Source: Pseudomonadota bacterium (GTDB lineage Bacteria > Pseudomonadota > Alphaproteobacteria > UBA2136 > UBA6156). Taken from it: a DNA stretch of 43,846 nucleotides. Below, in pieces: positions 14,309 to 23,031 of the stretch; position 1 is the stretch's first letter; each line of letters starts with the position of its first letter. The stretch is taken from positions 1 to 43,846 of the forward strand of contig RFNJ01000124.1 of NCBI GenBank assembly GCA_009927255.1, in the 5' to 3' direction. A program made the position numbers and the translations under genes. The notes below the pieces were generated by a model. It was not told where the DNA came from. It made no database searches and saw only the letters and a list, made by a program, of their open reading frames with translations.

Positions 14309-15220
14309 TTAGCGGAGGAAATCCAAGAGTGAAAGTTGATTCACCCGTGCGATGATTGACATACTTGCTTGCAGCGTAGCCTGCTGTTGCGAAAATTTGG
14401 TGATGGCTTCTGAGACATCGACCTTTTCAATATCGTCCAGCTGAGTGGTGAGAAATTGCTGCTGGCTGGTTTGGCGGTCTTCTACCAACTGGGCGGTATT
14501 CAGCTGGCCGCCCACTTGGCCAAGCAAGGTGCTAAGCCCTGCTTTTGCGGTGTTCAGCGTGGCAATCGCGTTATCCATTTCGGCGGTGTTGTTGGTTTGC
14601 AGGCCAAACCAGAGGGCTTCCAGCCCAGCTTTAAGTTGGGCGAAAGTCGGGTCATTCCCCAACACGCCATATTGCAGCGTGGTGCCGGGGCCAGTCACCA
14701 CCGTGGGCAGAGTGCTATCGCCCTGATAATAGGTGGTGGGGGGCGGAGAGCCGGGGAATGCGGTGGCAGTGGCGCTACCAGCAATGGGCGGCTGGGCGCC
14801 GTTGGAACCGCTGAACAGGTGCGTGCCGTTATATTGGCTTTTAAAGATGGTATAAAAACTTTCGGCCAAGCTTTGCGCCTTGGGCACCAAGGTGGCGCGG
14901 GTTTGGGGGGAGTTTTCGTTACGGGCCAAGGTGGCGGTACTGCTGGCATCGGCCAGTAAGTCGGTAAGCTGTTGCAGCGCGGCTTCGCTGGCGTTCAGTT
15001 GGTTTTTGGCGCTGACAACGTTGTTAAGGTAGGTTGCGGTTTTGGTTTTAACATCGCGCAAGTTAAGCAACTGGTTAGCGTCGGATGGAATTTCCGACAG
15101 GCTGCGGGCCTTGAGGCCAGTGGTGACTTGGTAGGTGCTTAAATCCAGCCCTTCATTCGCCTGTTGCAGCGTGCGCAGGGTGCTTTGGTTTTGGAAGGCG
15201 GTGGCGATGCGTGTGACCAT
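14309..15220 (-). CDS. flgL: Flagellar hook-filament junction protein FlgL
   Basis: 303 residues, a normal length. The conserved N-terminal coiled-coil region (MVTRIATAFQNQSTLRTLQQ) and C-terminal coiled coil (FSQQQATLQASMSIIARVNQLSLLDFLR) frame a variable middle, as in flagellin-like junction proteins. FlgL and FlgK join the hook to the filament. The gene is 15 bases after flgK and is followed by csrA and fliW on the same strand. Confidence 0.92.
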   Translation of the reverse strand: MVTRIATAFQNQSTLRTLQQANEGLDLSTYQVTTGLKARSLSEIPSDANQLLNLRDVKTKTATYLNNVVSAKNQLNASEAALQQLTDLLADASSTATLARNENSPQTRATLVPKAQSLAESFYTIFKSQYNGTHLFSGSNGAQPPIAGSATATAFPGSPPPTTYYQGDSTLPTVVTGPGTTLQYGVLGNDPTFAQLKAGLEALWFGLQTNNTAEMDNAIATLNTAKAGLSTLLGQVGGQLNTAQLVEDRQTSQQQFLTTQLDDIEKVDVSEAITKFSQQQATLQASMSIIARVNQLSLLDFLR

Positions 15221-15235
15221 AATTTTGCCCTTTGC

Positions 15236-17032
15236 TTAGCGGATAATATTCACAAGTTCTTGCAGCATTTCGTTCACCACCGTGATGATGCGCGCGCTGG
15301 CTTGAAAACTGTTTTGATAGACCAGCATTTGGCTGAGTTCTTCGTTAATGTTCACGCCGGCAATGCTGCTGAGCGATTGGTCGAGCTGTTGCTTGAGGTT
15401 TTCGTTGAAGCTGACGCGGTCTTTGGCATCGGCCACCTGCACCGCCAAGTTACCGGCCACTTGGGTGGTATAGCCCACCAAGGTGGCGGTTTGTGCGGCC
15501 AGCCCGCCCGCGGCGGGAATGGAGAATTTGGTATCGGCGAGTTTGGCAAGGTCGGTAATATTGCGGTTATCGAGGCTGCTGAGGCCGCCATCGGTGGTGC
15601 GCATGCGGGCGGTGGGGAGGTTGTCGGGGTTGTTGAGCATTCCAGACGCAACTGCAATATTCGTGCTGCTGGTGCCGGTGAAGAGGTTGTTCATTCCCAA
15701 AATACCCAGCGGGTTGCCGCTGGAGTTGTTGCTCAGCACAATCCGGTGGTTGGGGTTGTTGGCTTGGATTTGCAGGATGGGGCGGCCATCGGAATTGGTG
15801 AGGGCGGTGGCTGTCATGGTGGCGCTGACGGCACCGTTGGCGTTGATGGTGTTGGCCAAGTTGGTGAGCGAATAGGGGCCGGGCAAGCCGGGGATGGTAA
15901 CGGCGGTGCCGTTGATGGTGCTGGCCACGGGGTTGCCCAAGGTATCCACTACGCTGATGTGGAAGCTTTGGTTGGCCAGGGCGGGGTCGAGGTCGGTAAA
16001 CATATTGCTTGCCGTGCTGGACATCACGGTGGTGTTGGCGCTGGTAAGCGCGCGTACGGGGGGAAAGCTGCTGCCTTGGCTGCTGAGCCTGTTCACTTGG
16101 GTAATCAGGGTGCTGGTGAATTGGTCGATTTGGGCCAGCAAGTTGGGGACGTTGGTATCGCGGACATCGACCAGCGCTTTGATTTTGCCGCTGGTGAGGG
16201 TGGCGGTGTTGATGTCGAACAGGGTGGGGTCGAGCGTGCCATCCACCTTAACGTTTTGCACGCTGATGGCGCTGTAGGGGCTGCCGGTGGTGCGGGTGAG
16301 TTGGACGTAGGAGACATCGTCCACCAGCTTGCGACCATTTTCGGTGGTGATGCGCACGCCGCCGTTGCTGGTGTTTTCGCTGACTTGGATTTTAAAGCGT
16401 TCAGCCAGTTGGTTGATTTTGGTAGCGCGGGCGTCGAGCAAGTCATTGGCATTGGCGCCGTTGCTGCTGCTGAGTCCTTGGGCGGTGATTTGGATGTTGA
16501 GGTTGTAGATATCTTTGATGATTTGGTTGGTTACTGCAAGGTCAGCACTAATGGCATTATCGGCATCGGTGGCGATGGTTTTGAGTTTACCACCGACATC
16601 TTGCAGGGTGCGGGCGAGTAAATCGGCCTGCTGGATAACGTTGCGTTTAAGTGCGGAGTTGCCGGGTTCGTTGGAGGCTTGGTTGAGGGATTCGATGAAG
16701 CTCCCCACGGTGGCATCCAGCCCGCCTTGGCTGCCGGCGTTGCTGAGGGTATTTTCCAGCGATTCCATCAGCGTGCGGCGCTGGGTGGCGAAGGCGGTAT
16801 CGGACCCCGCGTTGATTTGGCGGCTGGCGATGAACCTATCGGTAATGCGTTGGATGCTATCGAGCTGCACGCCGTTGCCGAAGCCGTTGGCGCTGGTGGC
16901 GCTGGTTTGCACCTGTTGGCGCGAATAGCCAACCGTGTTGATGTTGGCGATGTTGTGCGACACCGTGCCCAAGCCCAGCTGGGCCAGCTGCATGCCAGAA
17001 GTGCCGATGCGGAGTGAATTGCCTAAACTCAT
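15236..17032 (-). CDS. flgK: Flagellar hook-associated protein FlgK
   Basis: 598 residues. The N-terminal flagellar rod-protein motif (SLGNSLRIGTSGMQLAQLGL, then VSHNIANINTVGYSRQQV) and the C-terminal block (NINEELSQMLVYQNSFQASARIITVVNEMLQELVNII) are typical. FlgK is the first junction protein on the hook. A sigma-54-type site lies 12 bases before the ATG (17044-17059), so the transcript should begin almost at the start codon. It starts the operon flgK-flgL-csrA-fliW. Confidence 0.95.
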   Translation of the reverse strand: MSLGNSLRIGTSGMQLAQLGLGTVSHNIANINTVGYSRQQVQTSATSANGFGNGVQLDSIQRITDRFIASRQINAGSDTAFATQRRTLMESLENTLSNAGSQGGLDATVGSFIESLNQASNEPGNSALKRNVIQQADLLARTLQDVGGKLKTIATDADNAISADLAVTNQIIKDIYNLNIQITAQGLSSSNGANANDLLDARATKINQLAERFKIQVSENTSNGGVRITTENGRKLVDDVSYVQLTRTTGSPYSAISVQNVKVDGTLDPTLFDINTATLTSGKIKALVDVRDTNVPNLLAQIDQFTSTLITQVNRLSSQGSSFPPVRALTSANTTVMSSTASNMFTDLDPALANQSFHISVVDTLGNPVASTINGTAVTIPGLPGPYSLTNLANTINANGAVSATMTATALTNSDGRPILQIQANNPNHRIVLSNNSSGNPLGILGMNNLFTGTSSTNIAVASGMLNNPDNLPTARMRTTDGGLSSLDNRNITDLAKLADTKFSIPAAGGLAAQTATLVGYTTQVAGNLAVQVADAKDRVSFNENLKQQLDQSLSSIAGVNINEELSQMLVYQNSFQASARIITVVNEMLQELVNIIR

Positions 17033-17043
17033 ATCATTGCCTT

Positions 17044-17059
17044 TGCAAGTTGTGTGCCA
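17044..17059 (-). promoter_or_regulatory. Sigma-54-type promoter for flgK
   Basis: On the minus strand: TGGCACACAACTTGCA, with GG and GC separated by 10 bases as in the -24/-12 consensus TGGCACG-N4-TTGCW. The GC is followed by 12 bases and then the flgK ATG, so the predicted transcript begins about one base before the start codon. Confidence 0.7.
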
Positions 17060-17071
17060 TGGGCGATTTTA

Positions 17072-17518
17072 TTAGACATGGCGAGCCACCAAGCGGGTTT
17101 GGGCGTAGGTATTTTGGTAAGCGCCGGTGGCAGAATACAGCTGGGCTTTGGGGGCATTTGCCTCCATTTCATCGCGCACCGCCACAATGATATCGGCGCG
17201 CACTTGGTGGGCGGCTTGCAGCGCAATGCTGTTTTGTTTGCTCATCAGTTGGAAGTGCTGCATTTCTTCCGCCAACTGGATAGCTTGATAGCGGCTGGCG
17301 GTATCGGTTTTCCAGCCCGTGCCTTGCTTTTTAAGCTCGGCAAGGATTTGCTCCAGCCGAATAGTGAGGCGTTTTTTGTGTTGCAGCAGGGTTTCGAGTT
17401 GGGCGGATTGATGGCGGCCGAGCATGGCATTTTCTTGCGCCATCACCGCCATCAGTTCGCGGCAGGTTTGGCTGGCGTGTTGCATCAGTTGCAATGCGGG
17501 GGTGGCGGGGAGGTTCAT
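17072..17518 (-). CDS. flgN: FlgN-type flagellar export chaperone
   Basis: 148 residues, predicted nearly all helical with repeated heptads (ENAMLGRHQSAQLETLLQHK, KRLTIRLEQILAELKKQG). Size, helical make-up and position just upstream of flgK-flgL fit FlgN, the chaperone that escorts FlgK and FlgL to the export gate. FlgN sequences diverge widely, so the call depends partly on location. The gene follows the FlgJ-type gene by 25 bases. Confidence 0.7.
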   Translation of the reverse strand: MNLPATPALQLMQHASQTCRELMAVMAQENAMLGRHQSAQLETLLQHKKRLTIRLEQILAELKKQGTGWKTDTASRYQAIQLAEEMQHFQLMSKQNSIALQAAHQVRADIIVAVRDEMEANAPKAQLYSATGAYQNTYAQTRLVARHV

Positions 17519-17543
17519 GGGCTTAGCTTTCTCTTATTCTGGA

Positions 17544-17909
17544 TTATTTTGGAAGTTGGGTTTGGGTGTTAATCAGGGCGGATTCGGGGATGGTTTGTTG
17601 GCTTGGCAGAGCCGTATTTTGCCCTTGCTCTTGCTTGCGCAGCAGCTCGGCATAAACTTGCTTGGCGATGCCGAAGCCGCCAGTTTGCGCAATGTTGTTA
17701 GCCAGCTGTTCTTGCAGGTGGTGGCTGAACATCTCTTCGCCCGCGCCGCCGTTCATCACCTTGCTCTCGTTTTTGGGCATTGTAAGGTTAATAAACTGGT
17801 AGATATAAAAGGCTTCGAACTCCTGCGATTTTTGCTGGAGCTTGGCCTTAACCTCGGCGGGCACGGTGCTGCCCAAATTGGCCGAGATTGGTGTGAGTAT
17901 ATTAACCAT
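17544..17909 (-). CDS. flgJ: Rod-binding protein, FlgJ N-terminal type
   Basis: 121 residues holding only the rod-binding domain (KLQQKSQEFEAFYIYQFINL, then GGAGEEMFSHHLQEQLANNIAQTGGFGIAKQVYAEL). The C-terminal muramidase domain found in Salmonella FlgJ is absent, as is common in alphaproteobacteria, where a separate enzyme opens the peptidoglycan. It overlaps flgI by one base and is in the same operon, so rod capping and P-ring building are linked. Confidence 0.88.
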   Translation of the reverse strand: MVNILTPISANLGSTVPAEVKAKLQQKSQEFEAFYIYQFINLTMPKNESKVMNGGAGEEMFSHHLQEQLANNIAQTGGFGIAKQVYAELLRKQEQGQNTALPSQQTIPESALINTQTQLPK

Positions 17910-19039
17910 TAGAGCACCACCAATTCAGCTTGCAGGGCGCCTGCGGCTTTGATGTTTTGCAGGATGCTGATGATATCGCGTGGTTTAACACCCAGTGCAT
18001 TGAGGCCGCTGACAAGGTCGGACAGCGAGGCGCCACCTTGCAGGATGCTGAACTTGCCTTTGGCGGGATCGTTATCAATTTTCTCGATGGTGGTTTTATC
18101 AATGGTAACGGTTTCGCCAGCCACGTTGAAGCTGACCGGTTGTGACACCTGTTTTTCTTCGGTAATTTTAATAATTAAGTTGGCGTGGCTGATGGCAACC
18201 GGGGCAATCCGCACGTTTTCGCCCATCACCACCGTGCCGGTTTTTTCGTCAATCACCACGCGGGCTTCGGTGGCGGGTTCCACTTGCAGGTTTTCAATTT
18301 TCTCAATAATCGCGGCGATTTCGCCTTGATAACGGGTGGGCACTTGCACTTTAATCAGGCCGTTATCGGCGGTGCTGGCCAGTTCTTCCTTAAAGGCTTT
18401 GTTGATGCTTTCCTTCAGGCGCATGGCGGTGGTGAAATCGGGCTGGCGGAGGATGAATTTAAGCTGGTTGCCAAGTTGGGAGAGTTCAAACCCCGATTCA
18501 CGCTCTACCAGCGCACCCGCGGCAATCCGCGCCACGGTGGGGTGGTTTTTACTAAGGCTAGAGCCATCCTTACCCGTGGCCTGAAAACCGCCCACCACCA
18601 TCGCGCCTTGGGCCACGGCATAGGTTTCCCCATCCGCCGCCACCAGCGGTGTGGCCAGTAGCATGCCGCCTTCCAGCGATTTGGCATCGCCCAGCGAACT
18701 GACGGTGACATCTACTTTGGAACCTTGGCGGGCAAGGCTGGGCAGCTTGGCGGTGACCATCACCGCCGCCACGTTTTTGGTTTTGATTTGGCTGAGCACA
18801 TCTTTAGCGTTCACGCCCAAACGCTCCAGCATGTTAGAGAGTGATTGGCGGGTGAAGGGGATGCCGTTGGCGCTGTCGCCCGTGCCTGCCAAACCGACCA
18901 CCAGGCCGTAGCCCACCAGCACGTTTTCGCGCACACCTTCAATATCGGCAAGGTCTTTCACTTTGGCGCTGGGGGCAGCGTGCAAGCTGGGGGAGAACAT
19001 GATGGCGACGGTGAGGAGCAGGGTGAGGAGTGTTTTCAT
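17909..19039 (-). CDS. flgI: Flagellar P-ring protein FlgI
   Basis: 376 residues, the expected length. A cleavable signal (MKTLLTLLLTVAIMFSPSLHA) is followed by the family core: VLVGYGLVVGLAGTGDS, GRSLSNML-type block FTRQSLSNMLERLGVN, KNVAAVMVTAKLP and the conserved end GVKPRDIISILQNIKAAGALQAELVVL. FlgI forms the periplasmic P-ring around the rod. A sigma-54-type site (19051-19067) ends 12 bases before the ATG. Confidence 0.96.
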   Translation of the reverse strand: MKTLLTLLLTVAIMFSPSLHAAPSAKVKDLADIEGVRENVLVGYGLVVGLAGTGDSANGIPFTRQSLSNMLERLGVNAKDVLSQIKTKNVAAVMVTAKLPSLARQGSKVDVTVSSLGDAKSLEGGMLLATPLVAADGETYAVAQGAMVVGGFQATGKDGSSLSKNHPTVARIAAGALVERESGFELSQLGNQLKFILRQPDFTTAMRLKESINKAFKEELASTADNGLIKVQVPTRYQGEIAAIIEKIENLQVEPATEARVVIDEKTGTVVMGENVRIAPVAISHANLIIKITEEKQVSQPVSFNVAGETVTIDKTTIEKIDNDPAKGKFSILQGGASLSDLVSGLNALGVKPRDIISILQNIKAAGALQAELVVL

Positions 19040-19050
19040 GCCATGCCAGA

Positions 19051-19067
19051 TGCATGGGGCGTGCCAA
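19051..19067 (-). promoter_or_regulatory. Sigma-54-type promoter for flgI
   Basis: On the minus strand: TTGGCACGCCCCATGCA. GG and GC are 10 bases apart and TGGCACG is the full -24 consensus. From GC to the flgI ATG there are 12 bases, so transcription is predicted to start about one base before ATG. Confidence 0.75.
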
Positions 19068-19104
19068 GGTTTATTTTATGTTGTTGCACAAGGGGTTATT
19101 TTGG

Positions 19105-19121
19105 TTGGCATGGGGTGTGCA
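19105..19121 (+). promoter_or_regulatory. Sigma-54-type promoter for flgB
   Basis: TTGGCATGGGGTGTGCA: GG and GC spaced by 10 bases, with C to T at one -24 position and G instead of T at the first -12 position. The predicted start is near 19132, giving a leader of about 33 bases that contains the AGAGGAG ribosome site before the flgB ATG. It lies in the 125-base gap shared with flgI. Confidence 0.6.
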
Positions 19122-19164
19122 TTAATATGAACAATTGGCATAACGGAATAAGAGGAGAATAACC

Positions 19165-19548
19165 ATGGCCAGCGTAAGTGATGCCCTGAGTGCCCGGATG
19201 AACTACCTGATTGCGCGGCAGGGAATGATTGCCAGCAACATTGCCAATGCCGATACACCCGAATATCTGCCCAAAGATTTGGTGGCGCGTGCTGGTGGCA
19301 GCGCGCGCAGCAACTTTGGCATGGCCGTAAGCAACGCCATGCACATGGCGGGTGGCAGCGGCGCCAAACTGAAGAGCCTTGGCAGCGTGGTGGAAGACCA
19401 ACGCTTTGTGCAGCACAACGGCAACGGCGTGCGGATTGACCAAGAAATGCTGAAGATGAACGAAACCCAGCTGAATTATCGGCTGATGACCGAGCTTTAT
19501 AGCAAACAAGTGAACCTGCAGCGCATTGCAATGGGCCGTGGGCGCTAG
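19165..19548 (+). CDS. flgB: Flagellar proximal rod protein FlgB
   Basis: 127 residues. The conserved rod-protein start (RMNYLIARQGMIASNIANADTPEYLPKDL) is clear, and the end (NETQLNYRLMTELYSKQVNLQRIAMGRGR) fits FlgB. FlgB is a proximal rod subunit exported by the flagellar type III system without a signal peptide. A strong ribosome site (AGAGGAG) precedes the ATG. First gene of flgB-flgC-fliE, with flgC 20 bases later. Confidence 0.94.
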   Translation: MASVSDALSARMNYLIARQGMIASNIANADTPEYLPKDLVARAGGSARSNFGMAVSNAMHMAGGSGAKLKSLGSVVEDQRFVQHNGNGVRIDQEMLKMNETQLNYRLMTELYSKQVNLQRIAMGRGR

Positions 19549-19568
19549 AGGATAAAGGAGCATAAACC

Positions 19569-19976
19569 ATGGACTTAATGGATAGCCTGAAAGTAAGTTC
19601 CAGCGGCATGCTGGGGCAAAGCCAGCGGATGAAGGTGGCCGCCGAGAACATTGCCAACGCCGATAGCATGCAGCGGGCGAATGGCGAGGGGCCGTATCGC
19701 GCCAAACAGGTGGTGTTTAAAAGCGTGCTGAACCGCGTGAGTGGCCTCACCGAACTGCAAGCCAGCGTGCAAGAAGATAATGTTTCGCCGCTGCGGCCGG
19801 AGTATCGGCCCGGCCACGAACTGGCCGATGCCCGCGGCTTTGTGCTGCTGCCCAATGTGGATAGCACGGTGGAAAGCCTGAACATGCGCGAGGCCCAGCG
19901 CAGCTACGAAGCCAACATGGCCGCCATTACCACCGCGCGGGATATGATGGGGCGGAGCTTGGATATGCTACGATAA
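19569..19976 (+). CDS. flgC: Flagellar basal-body rod protein FlgC
   Basis: 135 residues, normal length. Conserved parts are VSSSGMLGQSQRMKVAAENIANADS at the start and the end block VESLNMREAQRSYEANMAAI. FlgC follows FlgB in the proximal rod. A ribosome site (AAGGAG) lies before the ATG. Confidence 0.95.
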   Translation: MDLMDSLKVSSSGMLGQSQRMKVAAENIANADSMQRANGEGPYRAKQVVFKSVLNRVSGLTELQASVQEDNVSPLRPEYRPGHELADARGFVLLPNVDSTVESLNMREAQRSYEANMAAITTARDMMGRSLDMLR

Positions 19977-20050
19977 TCGGGGGTTTTGATGGATTGCGAT
20001 TGGGCGGTTTTTAGGGTAGATTACGGCAAAACAAGAAGGACTTAAACTTG

Positions 20051-20350
20051 ATGGACGTGATGAAAATAGGTTCCGGCATGGCTGCCAGCTTGGCCAAGGT
20101 TGGAGCAGCTGCCAGTGATGCCAGCGTGGCTGGCAACTTTGGCGATGTGCTGAAAAACATGATGAGCCAAACCGTGCAAGCCCAGCAGCAGGCCAGCAGC
20201 CTAACCCTTGCCACCGCCAGTGGTGACAGTGTGGCGATGCAAGACGTGGTGGCGGCAGTCAGCAAAGCGGAATTGACGCTGCAAACACTGGTGACAGTGC
20301 GTGACCGTGCGGTGGAGGCGTATCAGGAAATTATCCGGATGCCGGTCTAA
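20051..20350 (+). CDS. fliE: Flagellar hook-basal body protein FliE
   Basis: 100 residues. The FliE pattern is visible: FGDVLKNMMSQTVQAQQQAS, DSVAMQDVVAAVSKAELTLQTLVTVRDRAVEAYQEIIRMPV. FliE joins the MS ring to the rod. AAGGA at 20036-20040 is 10 bases from the ATG at 20051 and 7 from a TTG at 20048, so a TTG start (one residue longer) is possible. It follows flgC by 74 bases. Confidence 0.93.
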   Translation: MDVMKIGSGMAASLAKVGAAASDASVAGNFGDVLKNMMSQTVQAQQQASSLTLATASGDSVAMQDVVAAVSKAELTLQTLVTVRDRAVEAYQEIIRMPV

Positions 20351-20478
20351 AGACGGTTAACGGCTGCACGGATTAAGGGATGAACGAATAACAAGATTTG
20401 GCGCTTAAGTGGTGGGCGTGGTGGTGGATGGACTTGGGCGTTGTGTGCTAATCTTAGGTTTATGAAAGTAGCCAGTGC

Positions 20479-20778
20479 ATGACCCCCGATAGCGTGGCCA
20501 CCGTGGCGCGCGAAGCCGTGCTGGCGCTGCTGATGGTTTCGGCCCCCGCCATGCTGGTAGCGCTGGTGGTGGGGTTGTTGATTGGCTTGTTTCAGGCCCT
20601 TACCAGCATTCAGGAAGTGACGCTCACCTTCGTGCCGAAAATTATTTTGGTGTTTGCCGCGCTGCTGATGACCATGCCCTTTATGGCCAGCCAAATGCAA
20701 GAGTTAACCAATGACCTGTTTGAGCGCATGGCCTTTACCGATAAAGTGGTGAGTGATGTGTCGGAGCAAGCGCCATGA
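20479..20778 (+). CDS. fliQ: Flagellar export gate protein FliQ
   Basis: 99 residues with two membrane segments (AVLALLMVSAPAMLVALVVG and FVPKIILVFAALLMTMPF), the typical FliQ layout including GLFQALTSIQEVTLTFVPK. FliQ forms the export gate with FliP and FliR; fliP is not in the window. The stop overlaps the fliR start (ATGA). Confidence 0.94.
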   Translation: MTPDSVATVAREAVLALLMVSAPAMLVALVVGLLIGLFQALTSIQEVTLTFVPKIILVFAALLMTMPFMASQMQELTNDLFERMAFTDKVVSDVSEQAP

Positions 20779-21551
20779 TTGGCGCTTACTTAGCGGAACT
20801 TTTGGTCTTTCCCTTTTTCTTGATTTTCGCTCGCCTTGGGGCGGCGGTGATGGTCTTTCCGGCCCTTTCGGATATGGCGGTGCCGGTGCGGTTTCGGTTG
20901 CTGATGGCGGTGGCGATCAGCGCAGTATTTTTTCCGCTGTTACAGCCGGGGTTACCCGCGATGCCCGGGCAAACCGGCGCGATGCTGGCACTGGTGTTGG
21001 GGGAAATTTTTGTAGGGATTTTGATGGCGCTGGGCGCCCGTCTGTTTATCGCCGCCTTTGCAGTAGCGGGTGAGATTATTGCGTTTATGGCAGGCTTCCA
21101 AAGTGCCACGTTGTTTGACCCCCAAAGCGCCAGCAACACCGTGGCACCCACGCTGTTTTTAAGCATCACCGCCGCCGCCATGCTACTGGCGTTGAATTTG
21201 CACCACGATCTCATCCGCGCGGTGGCCGCCAGTTATGTCGCATTTCCGGCCGGGGTTTGGCCGGAGATTGAGGATGTGAACATGGCGGTGATTGAAATTG
21301 TCGCGCAGCTGTTTGCGCTGGGCGTGCAGCTGGCGGCGCCGATTATTCTGGTGGGGCTGCTGGCCAATGCCTTGTTTGGCGTGCTGGGGCGTTTAATTCC
21401 CCAGTTGCAGGTGTTTTACGTCAGCATTCCGGTGAGCATTACCCTTAGCCTGCTGGTACTGGCGGCGGGGCTTAGTGCGATGATGGAGTTGTGGACGGAT
21501 ACGGTTGCGGGTAAGATGAGCGTATTCCAGATTGAAGAAAGTTTGCGCTGA
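20775..21551 (+). CDS. fliR: Flagellar export gate protein FliR
   Basis: 258 residues, hydrophobic, with about six membrane segments. Conserved blocks include RLGAAVMVFPALSD, GEIFVGILMALGARLFIAAF, AGEIIAFMAGFQSATLFDP and the C-terminal SITLSLLVLAAGLSAM. FliR is part of the FliPQR gate of the flagellar export apparatus. It overlaps fliQ by 4 bases and the next gene by one. Confidence 0.95.
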   Translation: MIGAYLAELLVFPFFLIFARLGAAVMVFPALSDMAVPVRFRLLMAVAISAVFFPLLQPGLPAMPGQTGAMLALVLGEIFVGILMALGARLFIAAFAVAGEIIAFMAGFQSATLFDPQSASNTVAPTLFLSITAAAMLLALNLHHDLIRAVAASYVAFPAGVWPEIEDVNMAVIEIVAQLFALGVQLAAPIILVGLLANALFGVLGRLIPQLQVFYVSIPVSITLSLLVLAAGLSAMMELWTDTVAGKMSVFQIEESLR

Positions 21552-21955
21552 TGGTGCTGAATATTCAAGGTTTAAAAGGGCCGCAGGCGGCAGATAAAGC
21601 CAAAGGCAAAGCCAAAGTTGGTGAAGGCGGGGCCAAATTTGCCGAACTTTTAGAGGCCGCGCAAACAGGCGAAACGCCTGCGCCAGCGCCGACATTTGGC
21701 TTAGGCGTGCAAGTGCCAGTGTTTGGCTTGGCAGATGAGGTGCCGCGTGATGCCAAAGGCCAAGCGCGAGAGCTTTTGAAAACTTTGCGCGAGGTTGCCG
21801 ATGCCGCCTTGGGTGGCGAAAACATGCAGCGCGTGCAGCGGCTGGAAGCTTTGGCGAATGAGGTGGATGAAAGCACCCTAAGCAGCACGCAAAAAGAAGC
21901 ATTGGCCGAAGTGCGCACCCGTGCCGCGGTTGAGGTGGCGAAGCTGAAAGGCTAG
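21551..21955 (+). CDS. fliX: FliX-like flagellar assembly regulator
   Basis: 134 residues. The second half (DAKGQARELLKTLREVADAAL through RVQRLEALANEVDESTLSSTQKEALAEVRTRAAVEVAKLKG) follows the shape of FliX from Caulobacter: a helical region with a charged C-terminus ending in a RAxVELAKL-like motif. In Caulobacter FliX links basal-body assembly to FlbD-driven, sigma-54-dependent flagellar transcription. The low-complexity N-terminus and moderate similarity leave some doubt, but sigma-54-type sites on nearby genes support the role. It overlaps fliR (TGATG) and is 4 bases from flhB. Confidence 0.6.
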   Translation: MVLNIQGLKGPQAADKAKGKAKVGEGGAKFAELLEAAQTGETPAPAPTFGLGVQVPVFGLADEVPRDAKGQARELLKTLREVADAALGGENMQRVQRLEALANEVDESTLSSTQKEALAEVRTRAAVEVAKLKG

Positions 21956-21959
21956 GCCG

Positions 21960-23030
21960 ATGGCGGATGATGAGGACCAGGGCAGTAAAACCGAAGAGCC
22001 AACCGAGCAGAAACTGCGCAAACTCCGCGAAGACGGCAACGTGCCCACCAGCCGCGAAGTGAATAATCTGTTTGCCATTTTGGGCATGGTGATTTTGGCC
22101 GGGCTGGCGGCACCGTGGGGCTTTGGTAAAATTCTTGAGTTGGCGGCGGCGGTGATTCAGAATGCGGGAGTAACGCAGTTAGAAGACGGCGCCAGCGTGG
22201 GCGCGGCTTTGGTGCAGGTGTTCATGACGTTTCTGATTGCTTTGGTGCCGCTGTTGGGGATTTTGATGGTGCTGGGGTATTTGGGCGGGTTTTTGCAGAA
22301 TGGGGCAATTTATTCTACCAAGCCGATTACTCCCAACCTTGAAAAGATTAGCCCGTTGGCAGGGTTTAAGCGGCTTTTTAGCCTGAAAAGTTTGGCTGAA
22401 TTTGTGAAGGGTATTATTAAGATGTTGGTGGTGGGTGCAGCGATTGTGATGGTGGTTTATGGGCAAAAAGATAGCATGTTGGCGTTGATTAATGGCGAAA
22501 TTTCCGACCTGCTTTACCTCACCCAAAAAATGCTGCTGTGGGTGCTGGGAGCTGCGTTGGCAGTGATGATTGTGCTGGCGATTGTCGATGTGCTGTTTCA
22601 GCGCTTTCAGTTTTTAAAGCAGCACCGGATGAGCCGCTACGAAATGAAGGAAGAAATGCGCGACAGCGAAGGCGACCCGCACATGAAAGCGCGGCGGCGG
22701 CAAATTCAGCGCGAACGCAGCCGCAAGCGGATGATGGCCAACGTGCCCAAGGCCGACGTGGTGATTACCAACCCCACCCACTACGCCTGCGCCCTGCGCT
22801 ACAAGCCCGCCGAGGGCGACGCCGCCCCCATTTTGCTGGCCAAGGGGGTGGACGCGGTGGCGCTGCGCATCCGCGAAATTGCCAAGGAAAACGACATCCC
22901 GCTGTTCGAAGACCGAATTCTCGCCCGCCAACTATGGCAGGATGTGGAGATTGACGACGCCATCCCCGTGCAGCTGTATGAGGTGGTGGCCAAGGTGATT
23001 GCTTTGGTAGCGAAACTGAAAAAGGCTTGA
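21960..23030 (+). CDS. flhB: Flagellar export switch protein FlhB
   Basis: 356 residues. Opening EEPTEQKLRKLREDGNVPTSREV is typical; four membrane segments follow, then the cytoplasmic domain with the autocleavage motif NPTH at about residues 271-274 (VVITNPTHYACALRY). Cleavage there switches export from hook to filament proteins. It closes the fliQ-fliR-fliX-flhB operon and is convergent with flgH, whose stop lies 2 bases away. Confidence 0.96.
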   Translation: MADDEDQGSKTEEPTEQKLRKLREDGNVPTSREVNNLFAILGMVILAGLAAPWGFGKILELAAAVIQNAGVTQLEDGASVGAALVQVFMTFLIALVPLLGILMVLGYLGGFLQNGAIYSTKPITPNLEKISPLAGFKRLFSLKSLAEFVKGIIKMLVVGAAIVMVVYGQKDSMLALINGEISDLLYLTQKMLLWVLGAALAVMIVLAIVDVLFQRFQFLKQHRMSRYEMKEEMRDSEGDPHMKARRRQIQRERSRKRMMANVPKADVVITNPTHYACALRYKPAEGDAAPILLAKGVDAVALRIREIAKENDIPLFEDRILARQLWQDVEIDDAIPVQLYEVVAKVIALVAKLKKA

Positions 23031-23031
23031 T

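Noticed and set aside
15164..16621. A long open plus-strand frame opposite flgK
   Set aside because: Gly/Ala/Val-rich mirror of flgK codons; flgK has full conserved ends.
19127..19162. An 11-codon frame just upstream of flgB
   Set aside because: It overlaps the flgB ribosome site and has no ribosome site of its own; probably a leader coincidence.
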